A stretch of DNA of 64,000 bases from JBCBSK01 sp965250105 (lineage in GTDB: Bacteria; Pseudomonadota; Alphaproteobacteria; Rhizobiales; Tepidamorphaceae), in contig OZ252290.1 in assembly GCA_965250105.1 (NCBI GenBank), positions 1,798,001-1,862,000 of the forward strand, in the 5' to 3' direction. The position numbers and the translations under genes are program-made. The notes beneath the pieces were generated by a model. It had not been told where the DNA came from, made no database searches, and worked only from the letters and a program-made list of their open reading frames with translations. Below, piece by piece: positions 53,571-61,732 of the stretch. Every line of letters starts with the position of its first letter. Position 1 is the first letter of the stretch.

Positions 53571-53715
53571 GAGTCCGCCGACTCTTGCCGGGGAGTCAGC
53601 GCATATTGTAGTCTCTGAAACAGGCACTACGAGATTTAGTGTAGTCAATTTCATGAGTCACGAGTGGTTGTGGCGATGCGCGGTGCGGCGGCCGCGCGCG
53701 GTCGGGTAGGGAGTC
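53571..53715. promoter_or_regulatory. Cluster of five GANTC (CcrM) sites upstream of gcrA
   Basis: GAGTC or GACTC occurs at 53571, 53580, 53593, 53655 and 53711, five sites in 145 bp, where chance would give about one per 300 bp at this base composition. GANTC is the recognition site of the cell-cycle methyltransferase CcrM, and GcrA itself acts at methylated GANTC promoters in Caulobacter. Methylation-dependent control of gcrA is the natural inference. Confidence 0.65.
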
Positions 53716-53744
53716 CCCCGGCCACCGGCGAGAGGAGACCGCTA

Positions 53745-54245
53745 ATGAGCTGGACGGACGAACGGGTCGAACTACTCAAGAAGCTCTGGGCCGACGGGCT
53801 CAGCGCGAGCCAGATCGCCAATCAGCTCGGCGGCGTCACGCGCAATGCGGTGATCGGCAAGGTTCACCGTCTCGGACTGTCGGGCCGCGCCAAGTCGACC
53901 CGCCCGGCGGCGCCGCGTCCAAAGCGCACCCGCAGCGCGCCGCGCTCGGGCGCGAGCCGGCCACAGACGGTGGGCAGCGCGGCCCTCAAGATGCAGCCCG
54001 ACGCGAGCCCCGCGCCCGATCCCGCGCCGTTGCCCGACGTGGTCGTGCCGATGTCGCGCCGCGCGTCGATCATGCAGCTCAACGACCGCACCTGCCGCTG
54101 GCCGATCGGCGATCCGAGCAGCGACGATTTCCATTTCTGCGGCTGCCCCAGCGATCCCGGCTCGCCCTATTGCGAATATCACGCCCGTATCGCCTATCAG
54201 CCGTCGACGGACCGCCGACGCGAGCGCCGCGCCGCCAACGGCTGA
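53745..54245 (+). CDS. gcrA: GcrA cell-cycle regulator
   Basis: 166 residues, with AGGAG eight bases before the ATG. The N-terminus MSWTDERVELLKKLWADGLSASQIANQLGGVTRNAVIGKVHRLGLSGRAK is the diagnostic GcrA DNA-binding helix-turn-helix. A basic Pro/Ala/Ser-rich linker (about 50-115) leads to the sigma70-interaction region LNDRTCRWPIGDPSSDDFHFCGCPSDPGSPYCEYHARIAY with conserved cysteines. GcrA works with sigma70 at CcrM-methylated promoters and is confined to alphaproteobacteria. The five upstream GANTC sites suggest autoregulation. Confidence 0.96.
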   Translation: MSWTDERVELLKKLWADGLSASQIANQLGGVTRNAVIGKVHRLGLSGRAKSTRPAAPRPKRTRSAPRSGASRPQTVGSAALKMQPDASPAPDPAPLPDVVVPMSRRASIMQLNDRTCRWPIGDPSSDDFHFCGCPSDPGSPYCEYHARIAYQPSTDRRRERRAANG

Positions 54246-54317
54246 GCCCGCGTCCTGCTGGCGTGACGGCGCTCGCCGTCCGGACCCCGAGCGCGTTTCA
54301 TCTAGGCGAGGATGGTG

Positions 54318-55583
54318 ATGCCGGCCCGCAAGCTGATCCTCGTTCTGGTGGATGGCCTCAGCGCCGACTATCTGCGCGATCATGCCGACCGCCTGCCGGC
54401 CCTGTCGCGTCTGGCGCGGGAGGGCATGTTCCTGCCGCGCGTCGCCACCGCCTTTCCCGGTACCTCCATGCCCGGCCGCGCGTCGATCCTGACCGGGGTC
54501 GATGACGCGGAGCACGGGATTTACGGCAACCATCTCTGGAAGGACGGCGCGTTTCAGGCCGCCACCCATGTTGACATCCGCGTGCCGACCCTGACCAGCA
54601 GCGCGAGGGCTCGAGGCCTCGACATCGCATCGATCGGGTTCGGCCTGGTCGATCCCGCCGACGCCACCATCTATCGCGCGCCCTGGTGGATGCATGGCTT
54701 CGTCAACGCGAAACGCTATGCCAAGTCGCCGGTCGATCCGGGCGCCCTCGATCTGATCGATCACAAGGACCCAGAGGGCAGATTGCCGCGCACCATCGTC
54801 GATCACCTGCCGCGATTGGCCGATCCCGTGATCGCGCGCGGCCCCGACGACCCGCTGCGCCGCGTGCTGCAGGGGCTGGCCTGCGATGCCGCCATGGTCG
54901 ATCTGTCGATCGCGCTCGCCTGTTCGGCGCAGCCGCCGGACCTGATCCTGACGGAGATCAACAGTACCGACGCCATCCAGCATGTCATGGGCTATGCCAG
55001 CGACGAGGCCCATTGGGTAATCGGCTATGCCGACATGCTGATCGGCGAGCTCGTCGAGCGGCTCGCCGCGGCCGGGCACGCGGGCGACTATGCGATCGCC
55101 GTAACATCCGATCACGGGCATACGAATATCGAGCGTGCGATCTATCCGCAGTCCTTCCTGAACGGCTGGATGTGGGAAGCCGAAGGCGCGACCTTGCATG
55201 TGCGTTGCGACGGTGCGGGCGACATCGCGATCGCGGCCATGACGGAAGATCTCGGCCGCGTCGGTGTCGCGGCGCGCCCAACCAATGGCGCATCGCCGGC
55301 CCGGGATGACGGGCTCCTGTCCTTCACCGCCCCGCCGGGCCATGCCTTCGAGTTCCGGCCGCCCGACGCCGATGACAGCGTCAAGACCGGCCCGCCGCGC
55401 ATCACCTCGACCCACGGCCTGAGACCCGGCGACCCCGCCGACGACCGGTTCCTCATCCTGTGGAACGGGCTGGATATCGATAAGGCGGATGTCCCGGCGA
55501 TCGATGGCGCCACCGCGTCCAACCTCGCGCGCCTGCCGGCCAGCACGATCGGCCGGTCGCTGCATCAAGCGCTTGGATTGTGA
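54318..55583 (+). CDS. Alkaline-phosphatase-superfamily phosphodiesterase (NPP/AP-like)
   Basis: 421 residues; ATG 54318 has GAGG seven bases upstream, and ATG 54312 is an alternative. KLILVLVDGLSADYLRDHA holds the first metal aspartate, TAFPGTSMPGRASILTGVDDAEHGIYGNHLW the Thr/Ser nucleophile region, INSTDAIQHVMGYASDEAHWVIGYADMLIGELVERL the second metal set (D and H), and AVTSDHGHTNIERAI the SDHGH motif. ITSTHGLRPGDPADDRFLILWNG gives the last histidine. This matches the nucleotide pyrophosphatase/phosphodiesterase branch. No signal peptide is seen, so it is probably cytoplasmic; substrate unknown. Confidence 0.8.
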   Translation: MPARKLILVLVDGLSADYLRDHADRLPALSRLAREGMFLPRVATAFPGTSMPGRASILTGVDDAEHGIYGNHLWKDGAFQAATHVDIRVPTLTSSARARGLDIASIGFGLVDPADATIYRAPWWMHGFVNAKRYAKSPVDPGALDLIDHKDPEGRLPRTIVDHLPRLADPVIARGPDDPLRRVLQGLACDAAMVDLSIALACSAQPPDLILTEINSTDAIQHVMGYASDEAHWVIGYADMLIGELVERLAAAGHAGDYAIAVTSDHGHTNIERAIYPQSFLNGWMWEAEGATLHVRCDGAGDIAIAAMTEDLGRVGVAARPTNGASPARDDGLLSFTAPPGHAFEFRPPDADDSVKTGPPRITSTHGLRPGDPADDRFLILWNGLDIDKADVPAIDGATASNLARLPASTIGRSLHQALGL

Positions 55584-55589
55584 GATGCC

Positions 55590-55705
55590 CCGGACACGAT
55601 CGCGCCTCTACAGGTCGTGAACGCAGCGCATTTGCGATGAAGAATTAAGTGGCCGAGCGCTTGAACAGCGCTATGGGCTGGCCGGCGGCGATGAGCCAAA
55701 AAGAA
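55590..55705 (-). repeat. tRNA-trailer element after tRNA-Thr
   Basis: Reading away from the tRNA on the minus strand, CATCGCCGCCGGCCA (55693-55679) lies twelve bases after the CCA, exactly as after tRNA-Leu. AGCGCT-GTTCA-AGCGCT forms a hairpin, and a 31-nt block (55641-55611) matches the tRNA-Leu trailer block at 27 of 31 positions. Confidence 0.65.
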
Positions 55706-55780
<75 letters not shown>

Positions 55781-55944
55781 GAGCCGCACCAGCCGTTCGA
55801 TCGGCGATCGCGCATGGTGACGAGACGCGCGGTGTGCCATAGCCCCGGCCATCGCGCAAGCATATCCATGACAACCTGGCCCGCCACCGGGCCGCCATGG
55901 CACAACTCTTTGCGTCGCCATCGCGGATCGGCTATCAAGCGGCG

Positions 55945-56157
55945 ATGATCCGCGCTTCCGATGACGACAAACGCGACCGGCTAGCCGAAGCCCTACGCGC
56001 CAATCTGCGGCGCAGAAAGGATCAGGCCCGGCTGCGGCGCGCGTCTCCACCGTCCGCCCAAGCTTCTTCCGACGATCATCTGTCATATGATGGCGGCGCG
56101 CCGGACGACGAGACCGACAATCCCTTGCCCCTGGCATCGGACAGGAACAACCTCTAG
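55945..56157 (+). CDS. Conserved small basic protein upstream of murA
   Basis: 70 residues from MIRASDDDKRDRLAEALRANLRRRKDQARLRRASPP, an amphipathic basic helix, then a Ser/Asp-rich tail. Similar short proteins with the DKRxRLAEALRANLxRRKxQAR block are found just upstream of murA in rhizobia, which supports it as real despite its size. Function unknown; it ends 80 bp before murA. Confidence 0.65.
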   Translation: MIRASDDDKRDRLAEALRANLRRRKDQARLRRASPPSAQASSDDHLSYDGGAPDDETDNPLPLASDRNNL

Positions 56158-56237
56158 ATCCTTGCGCGATCGGCGCTGGCCGCACGAAACCAAAACACCC
56201 CGAAGCGCCGGCGCAACAAGACGGAACACAGGACCGA

Positions 56238-57527
56238 ATGGACAAGATCAAAGTCACCGGCGGACACAAGCTCAACGGGACGATCCCGATATCGGGCGCC
56301 AAGAACGCGGCCCTGCCGCTGATGATCGCCGCGATCCTGACACCGGACAGGTTGACGCTCGATAACGTCCCGCGCTTGCGCGACGTCCGGCTGCTGGCCC
56401 AGATCCTCAACAACCATGGTGTCGACGTCACGGTCGCGGGCAAGCGTGCCGGCCAGAACGGCGATCATGGCCGAACCATGCATCTCCAAGCCGGCGAGAT
56501 CGTCGACACCACGGCACCCTATGATCTGGTGTCCCAGATGCGGGCCAGTTTCTGGGTGCTCGGTCCGCTGCTTGCGCGCTGCGGTCGGGCCCGGGTCTCG
56601 CTACCCGGCGGCTGCGCCATTGGCACGCGGCCGGTCGATCTGCATCTGATGGGTCTCGAAAAGCTCGGCGTGGCCATCGATCTCGACGGCGGCTATGTCG
56701 TCGCCGATGCGGGCGACGGGATGACCGGCGCCGAGATCGTGTTTCCCAAGGTGTCGGTGGGCGCCACGCATCAGATCGTCCTGGCGGCCTCTATGGCGCA
56801 AGGGACGACGGTCATCCACAATGCCGCCCGCGAGCCGGAAGTCGCCGACGTCGCCGCCTGCCTCAACGCGATGGGCGCCAGGATCACCGGCGCCGGCACG
56901 GAAACCATCGAGATCGAAGGCGTATCCAGCCTGTCGGGCGCGCGGCACACGGTGCTGCCGGACCGCATCGAGACCGGCACCTATGCCATGGCGGCCGCGA
57001 TGACCGGCGGCGATGTCCTTCTGGAAAACGCCCGGCCGGAGCTGCTGCAGGCCGCCCTCGACACGCTGGGTGCCGCGGGCGCCACCGTGACGGACGAGGC
57101 CAACGGTATCCGCGTCCGGCGCAATGGCAATGGCCTGCAGCCCGTCGATGTCGAAACGGCGCCGTTTCCCGGCTTTCCGACCGATCTCCAGGCCCAGCTG
57201 ATGGCACTGATGACGCGTGCCGGCGGCACGTCGCATATCCGCGAGACGATTTTCGAGAACCGTTTCATGCATGTCCAGGAACTGGTCCGGCTCGGCGCCG
57301 AGATCGCCCTCGACGGCGATCTCGCCACGGTGAATGGCGTCGCGGCCCTGAAGGGCGCGCCGGTGATGGCGACGGATCTCAGGGCGTCGGTCTCGCTCGT
57401 CATCGCCGGCCTCGCGGGCGAGGGAACGACGACGATCAGTCGGGTCTATCATCTCGATCGCGGCTTCGAGCGCATCGAGGACAAGCTCGGGCGCTGCGGC
57501 GCCGAGATCGAGCGGGTCAGCGGATGA
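56238..57527 (+). CDS. murA: UDP-N-acetylglucosamine 1-carboxyvinyltransferase
   Basis: A 429-residue EPSP-synthase-fold enzyme for the first committed step of peptidoglycan synthesis. MDKIKVTGGHKLNGTIPISGAKNAALPLMIAAIL contains the substrate lysine/asparagine pair. RVSLPGGCAIGTRPVDLHLMGLEKLG carries the fosfomycin-reactive cysteine. FPGFPTDLQAQLMALMTRAGGTSHIRETIFENRFMHVQEL and DLRASVSLVIAGLAGEGTTTISRVYHLDRGFERIEDKL complete the family pattern. It has a complete, standard length. Confidence 0.98.
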   Translation: MDKIKVTGGHKLNGTIPISGAKNAALPLMIAAILTPDRLTLDNVPRLRDVRLLAQILNNHGVDVTVAGKRAGQNGDHGRTMHLQAGEIVDTTAPYDLVSQMRASFWVLGPLLARCGRARVSLPGGCAIGTRPVDLHLMGLEKLGVAIDLDGGYVVADAGDGMTGAEIVFPKVSVGATHQIVLAASMAQGTTVIHNAAREPEVADVAACLNAMGARITGAGTETIEIEGVSSLSGARHTVLPDRIETGTYAMAAAMTGGDVLLENARPELLQAALDTLGAAGATVTDEANGIRVRRNGNGLQPVDVETAPFPGFPTDLQAQLMALMTRAGGTSHIRETIFENRFMHVQELVRLGAEIALDGDLATVNGVAALKGAPVMATDLRASVSLVIAGLAGEGTTTISRVYHLDRGFERIEDKLGRCGAEIERVSG

Positions 57528-57570
57528 CCGCGCCGCGCGCCGTCTCGCCCTGGCCGACGGGGCGCGTGAC

Positions 57571-58071
57571 ATGCAGCCGCTGAGGCTGTTCGCGCTCGAC
57601 GCCGAGGACCTCGCCATCGTCTCGGCGCATGTGCAGGATGCCGTGGGCCGCGTCGGCGACATGGCCTTCCTGCCGGCCGAACGGCGCTTCGCGCTGATCG
57701 TGAACCGTTTCGACTGGCTCGACGCGCCGAATGACGAGCCCCCTGCCGCGCGCCGCGCCTATCGCCGTCGCCGGACGGCGCTGCATTTCGACCGCGTGCT
57801 CGGTGCGAGGACGCGCGGCCTGCCGCGGCACGACGGCGACCGCATCGTCAATTTGCTGGCCATCCGCTTCGAGGAGACCGACGCGCCGGCCGGCACGGTC
57901 GAACTGGTCTTTTCCGGCGATGCGACGATCCGGCTCGAGGTCGAATGCATTGAAGCGCGGCTGAGCGATCTTGGTGCCGCCTGGGCAACCGACAATCTCC
58001 CGCATCACGACGTGGCCGAGGGCAAAGCGGAAACCGCCGTCAAGGGTCTCGCGGAGACGACCTCGGGATAG
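57571..58071 (+). CDS. DUF2948 family protein
   Basis: 166 residues: LRLFALDAEDLAIVSAHVQDAVGRVGDMAFLPAERRFALIVNRFDWLDA is the DUF2948 start. RRRRTALHFDRVLGARTRGLPRHDGDRIVNLLAIRFEETDAPAGTVELVFSGDATIRLEVECIEARLSDLGAAW completes it. It follows murA by 43 bp, the usual alphaproteobacterial context, where hisD generally comes next. Here hisD is absent. Function unknown. Confidence 0.87.
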   Translation: MQPLRLFALDAEDLAIVSAHVQDAVGRVGDMAFLPAERRFALIVNRFDWLDAPNDEPPAARRAYRRRRTALHFDRVLGARTRGLPRHDGDRIVNLLAIRFEETDAPAGTVELVFSGDATIRLEVECIEARLSDLGAAWATDNLPHHDVAEGKAETAVKGLAETTSG

Positions 58072-58194
58072 GGGCTTGGGGCGAATTGCTCCCAGGCTGT
58101 CGGCCGTCACCGCCATGTGACCGTGCCGTCCCCTTGTCACGGGACGCGGGGCGGATCACCTTTCCGGGCTATGCTTGCTTATCAGGAGGGTCCG

Positions 58195-58818
58195 ATGTCG
58201 GATGACGCGACCGCGCTACCGCCCAATCCGGTTTTCACCGAAGCGGTCAGGACGGCGCAGAGCCGGCTCGGCTCGCGCGGCATGTGGGCCGGTCGCGATT
58301 TCGGCTGGCGCAGCGAGATCGACGCCGACATGGCGGCCTGGCTGGCGGAGCGCGATTCCTTCTATTTCGCCACGGCGAGCGCCGACGGTCAGCCCTATAT
58401 GCAGCATCGCGGCGGGCCGAAAGGATTGTTGAAGCCGATCGGCCAACGCCAGCTCGCTTTCGCTGACTTCACCGGCAACCGGCAATATCTGACCGTCGGC
58501 AATCTGTCGGAGAACGCCAAGGCGCATATCTTCGTCATGGACTACGCCAACCGCCAGCGGGTGAAGTTCTGGGGGCGCGCGCGGATCGAGGAAGACGACG
58601 CCGACCTTCTGGCGGGCCTCGTCACCGACGGCTATCGGGCGCGGGTGGAGCGGGCCATCCTATTCGAGGTCACGGCCCTCGATATCAACTGCCCGCAGCA
58701 CATCATGCCGCGCTATGACGAGGAGACGGTGCGCCTGGCAACGACGGAACTCGGCCGGCGCATCGCCAAACTCGAAGCGGAGAACGCCGACCTGAAGGCC
58801 AGGCTGGCCGGCGCTTGA
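58195..58818 (+). CDS. Pyridoxamine 5'-phosphate oxidase-family FMN-binding protein
   Basis: 207 residues; AGGAGG five bases before ATG 58195 fixes the start. The split-barrel domain shows SFYFATASADGQPYMQHRGGPKGLLKPIGQRQLAFADFTGNRQYLTVGNLSENAKAHIFVMDYANRQRVKFWGRARIEEDD, and a C-terminal helix of Leu-rich heptads (LGRRIAKLEAENADLKARL) may mediate dimerisation. This general group binds flavin; the electron donor and substrate are unknown. Confidence 0.82.
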   Translation: MSDDATALPPNPVFTEAVRTAQSRLGSRGMWAGRDFGWRSEIDADMAAWLAERDSFYFATASADGQPYMQHRGGPKGLLKPIGQRQLAFADFTGNRQYLTVGNLSENAKAHIFVMDYANRQRVKFWGRARIEEDDADLLAGLVTDGYRARVERAILFEVTALDINCPQHIMPRYDEETVRLATTELGRRIAKLEAENADLKARLAGA

Positions 58819-58927
58819 ACGGTTGCGCGCCAACGGCGCGGCAAGATCGGGGCTTGCCGGGCCGGCGCCTGGTCGGCTATCCCGATCCTTCCGCCTTGAA
58901 AGGGTCCGTCTCGCATCCGCCGGAGCC

Positions 58928-60091
58928 ATGCCGTCCCCCATCGCCGCCTATGACAAGCTGGTCGCTTCGGGCGATCTGGAAGACGATGCCGGCCAGCGCG
59001 CGATCGTGCGCGCGCTCGATGATCTTAATGTGCGCCTCAACGATCTGCCGCTGGCGCGCAAGGCGAGCGCGCTCGGCTGGCTATTTGCCCGCAAGCAGTC
59101 GGCGACACCGGTCAAGGGCCTCTACATCTGGGGCGATGTCGGACGCGGCAAGACCATGCTCATGGACCTGTTCTTCGAGCGGGTACAGCTCGACGCCAAA
59201 AGGCGCGCCCATTTCCACGAGTTCATGGCCGATGTGCATGACCGCATCCACGCCTATCGCAAGATGCTGAAGGGCGACGCCAGGCCCAAGGACGGCGATC
59301 CGATCCCGCCGGTGGCCAATGCGCTGGCCGACGAGGCGCGGCTTTTGTGCTTCGACGAGTTCTTCGTCACCGACATCGCCGATGCCATGATCCTGGGCCG
59401 GCTGTTCGAGGTCCTGTGGAAGCGCGGGGTCGTCGTCGTCGCCACCTCGAACACCGTGCCCGACGATCTCTATCGGGACGGGCTGAACCGGGCGCTGTTC
59501 CTGCCCTTCATCGACATGCTGACCGACAACATGCAGGTGATGCGCCTTGACGCGCGGATGGATTTCCGGCTCGAAAAGCTGCGCGGCGTGACAGTCTACC
59601 ATACGCCGCCGAGCGATGCCGCGTCGAAGGCGCTCGACGACGCCTTCCTGACGCTGACCGGCGCACGCCACGGCCGGCCGCAGGAACTCATGCTCAAGGG
59701 CCGGACCGTGCATGTTCCCGAAGCCCGTCACGGCGTCGCCCGGTTCGGCTTCGCCGATCTCTGCGTCAAGCCGCTCGGCCCATCGGACTTTCTCAAGATC
59801 GCGCATCACTTCCATACGCTGATCGTGTCCGACATCCCGGTCATGGCGCCGCAGCAGCGCAACGAGGCCAAGCGCTTCACCACGCTGATCGACACGCTCT
59901 ACGACAATCGGGTGAAGCTCATCTGTTCGGCCGCCGACGAGCCGGACAAGCTGCATCCGGAAGGCCCGTCCGCCGCGGCTTTCAGGCGCACCGCCTCGCG
60001 GCTGATCGAAATGCGCTCGGAAAGCTATCTCGCTTTGCCCTATGGTGGCGAGGCCGGTCGGTCGACCGCCGTGGCGGAGGAGACGAACTGA
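58928..60091 (+). CDS. zapE: Cell division protein ZapE (AFG1-like ATPase)
   Basis: A 387-residue P-loop ATPase. Walker A is GLYIWGDVGRGKTMLMDLFFERV, Walker B is LLCFDEFFVTDIADAMILGRLFEVLWKRGVVVVATSN. DIPVMAPQQRNEAKRFTTLIDTLYDNRVKLICSA is the conserved C-terminal AFG1 motif. It helps FtsZ-ring remodelling and inner-membrane protein quality control. ATG 58928 is used; the upstream extension is not homologous. It overlaps the MAPEG gene by one base. Confidence 0.92.
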   Translation: MPSPIAAYDKLVASGDLEDDAGQRAIVRALDDLNVRLNDLPLARKASALGWLFARKQSATPVKGLYIWGDVGRGKTMLMDLFFERVQLDAKRRAHFHEFMADVHDRIHAYRKMLKGDARPKDGDPIPPVANALADEARLLCFDEFFVTDIADAMILGRLFEVLWKRGVVVVATSNTVPDDLYRDGLNRALFLPFIDMLTDNMQVMRLDARMDFRLEKLRGVTVYHTPPSDAASKALDDAFLTLTGARHGRPQELMLKGRTVHVPEARHGVARFGFADLCVKPLGPSDFLKIAHHFHTLIVSDIPVMAPQQRNEAKRFTTLIDTLYDNRVKLICSAADEPDKLHPEGPSAAAFRRTASRLIEMRSESYLALPYGGEAGRSTAVAEETN

Positions 60092-60468
60092 TGCCGATTG
60101 CCTATTGGTGCGTCCTGTTGGCCGCCTTGTTGCCGATCCTGACGCTCTATCCGGCCAAGATCTCGCGCAGCTACGACAATGCCCGGCCGCGCGATCCGGA
60201 CTATTGGAAGGACCCGTTCCGGGCGCGCGTCTGGGCCGCGTCGCAAAACGGGCTGGAGGCCTTTCCAGTCTTCGCCGCGGCCGTCATCATCGCGACAACG
60301 CAAGCCGCGCCACAGGCCTGGATCGACGGCCTGGCCATTGTCTTCATCGCCGCCCGGCTCGGCTATATCGCCTGCTATTACGCGGACAAGGCGACGCTGC
60401 GCTCGATCGTATGGAGTGTCGGCTTCTTCGCCGTGATCGGGATCTTCGTCCTGCCGGTCGTGTTCTAG
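60091..60468 (+). CDS. MAPEG family membrane protein
   Basis: 125 residues with four hydrophobic helices. MPIAYWCVLLAALLPILTLYPAKI, then RARVWAASQNGLEAFPVFAAAVIIA (the MAPEG A(S/N)QNxLE-type motif that contacts glutathione in eukaryotic homologues), GLAIVFIAARLGYIACYYADKATLRSIVWSVGFF. The substrate is not known. Its start overlaps the zapE stop (TGATG) and its 3' end overlaps the convergent HD gene by four bases. Confidence 0.88.
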   Translation: MPIAYWCVLLAALLPILTLYPAKISRSYDNARPRDPDYWKDPFRARVWAASQNGLEAFPVFAAAVIIATTQAAPQAWIDGLAIVFIAARLGYIACYYADKATLRSIVWSVGFFAVIGIFVLPVVF

Positions 60469-61079
60469 GCTACCGGCGGCAGGCCGCGCGCCTCGCCCGC
60501 GCGGATCACCGCCGGATCGTTCGGCTCGCGCCGAAACACCGCCCGCACCATCGGCGCGAAGGTGTCGAGCGGTTCGGTCGGATAGTCGGGATCGAAGGAA
60601 GCCTGGTCCCAGCGCTCACAGAAATCGACGCAAGCCTGATAGTGCGGGCTGTCCTTGTACTGATCGCGCCGATTGCGGTTCCCGCCATGGTGATGGGCGT
60701 AGTAATAGGCTTGGAAGGCGGCGTGATGGGCGACGACCCAGGTGCATTCCTCGCGCACGAAGGGCCGCAGGATGGTGGCTGCATATTCGTCGTGATTATA
60801 CGGCGCCAGCGCGTCGCCGATATCATGCAGAAGCGCCGAGACGACCCAGTCGGTATCGGCGCCGTCGTTCAGCGCGCGCGTCGCCGTTTGCAGGCCATGG
60901 GTCAGCCGGCTGATCTTGTAGCCGGCCATGGTCTCGTCTTCCTGCGCGGCCAGCGCGGCGAGGAGCCTATCGGCCGTGCCGTCGACGAAGGTCTGCTCGA
61001 ACTCGGCGAGAAGCTCGTAGTCTTCCCTGGTGCCGTCCTTCATCTGGGTGAAGGATACGGTGCGGCTTTGATCCGTCAT
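60465..61079 (-). CDS. HD-domain protein of the PhnZ/MIOX-like type
   Basis: 204 residues. A metal-binding set H61 (RLTHGLQ), H85-D86 (LLHDIGD), H96 (YNHDEY), H118/H119 (VAHHAAF) and D158 (ERWDQASFDP) follows the H..HD..H..H..D order of the mixed-valence diiron oxygenases PhnZ and MIOX. This order also fits some HD phosphohydrolases. The family is usually annotated only as 'HD domain protein' (COG4341-like). The N-terminal TREDYELL lies where PhnZ carries its substrate-gating residues. It shares the strand with the VOC gene 70 bp upstream. An oxygenase acting on a phosphonate or inositol-like compound is possible but unproven. Confidence 0.75.
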   Translation of the reverse strand: MTDQSRTVSFTQMKDGTREDYELLAEFEQTFVDGTADRLLAALAAQEDETMAGYKISRLTHGLQTATRALNDGADTDWVVSALLHDIGDALAPYNHDEYAATILRPFVREECTWVVAHHAAFQAYYYAHHHGGNRNRRDQYKDSPHYQACVDFCERWDQASFDPDYPTEPLDTFAPMVRAVFRREPNDPAVIRAGEARGLPPVA

Positions 61080-61149
61080 CGCGATCGTCGTCCCGTCAAA
61101 TGCCTTGCCGAAAGCTGGACGTTCAGGCTGGCGCCGGCGACGCGGCCCG

Positions 61150-61611
61150 TCAATCCTTTTTGTCGAGCGCGATGCCCGGCACCCAGACATAGCCGTCGGG
61201 ATCGATGAGGACGGCTTCGCGGAGCCCGTGCGGCTTGTCGATCGACCCCGCCAGCACGATGTCGCCGCGCCCGAGCGCCCGCCGTTCCGCGGCGTCCGGA
61301 TCGCAGCCATAGAGCCTGAGTTCGATGCCGGCGCCCCGGCTCTCGGCGCCGGCGACGATGCCGGTCAGCGGATTGTCGCGATAGGCGTGGTCGGCATGGA
61401 CCATCCATTCCGATCCCCGGTAGCGGACGACCGCGAAATCCGGGTCCTGATAGACGATGTCGCAGCCGAGCACCTCGGACTGGAAGGCGGTCGCGACCGC
61501 GACATCGCGCACCAGGAGGTTGATGCCGAGCGCCGGATGATCGGCCGCCGCGATCTCGCGGCCGTAATCATCGGCGGGCATGAAGGGATCGGAGGTGCGG
61601 AGCTTGACCAT
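61150..61611 (-). CDS. VOC family (glyoxalase/bleomycin-resistance-like) protein
   Basis: 153 residues from MVKLRTSDPFMPADDYGREIAAADHPALGINLLVRDVAVATAFQSEVLGCDIVYQDPDFAVVRYRGSEWMVHADHAYRDN, a standard VOC half-domain start. GAGIELRLYGCDPDAAERRALGRGDIVLAGSIDKPHGLREAVLIDPDGYVWVPG ends the fold with E and H/E metal-ligand candidates. The start is uncertain (61611 or 61659; neither has a strong Shine-Dalgarno). Substrate unknown; probably cotranscribed with the HD protein. Confidence 0.75.
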   Translation of the reverse strand: MVKLRTSDPFMPADDYGREIAAADHPALGINLLVRDVAVATAFQSEVLGCDIVYQDPDFAVVRYRGSEWMVHADHAYRDNPLTGIVAGAESRGAGIELRLYGCDPDAAERRALGRGDIVLAGSIDKPHGLREAVLIDPDGYVWVPGIALDKKD

Positions 61612-61732
61612 GGCGGGAGGCAATTGGAAGGCGATGACGGGACTATAACTCTGCGCCATCCGCCGGATGGCGTCCAGATACCGTCACCTGCCGTGCCGAC
61701 ACCCGCCGATAGGGCGCCGGCACGCGTGCCGG

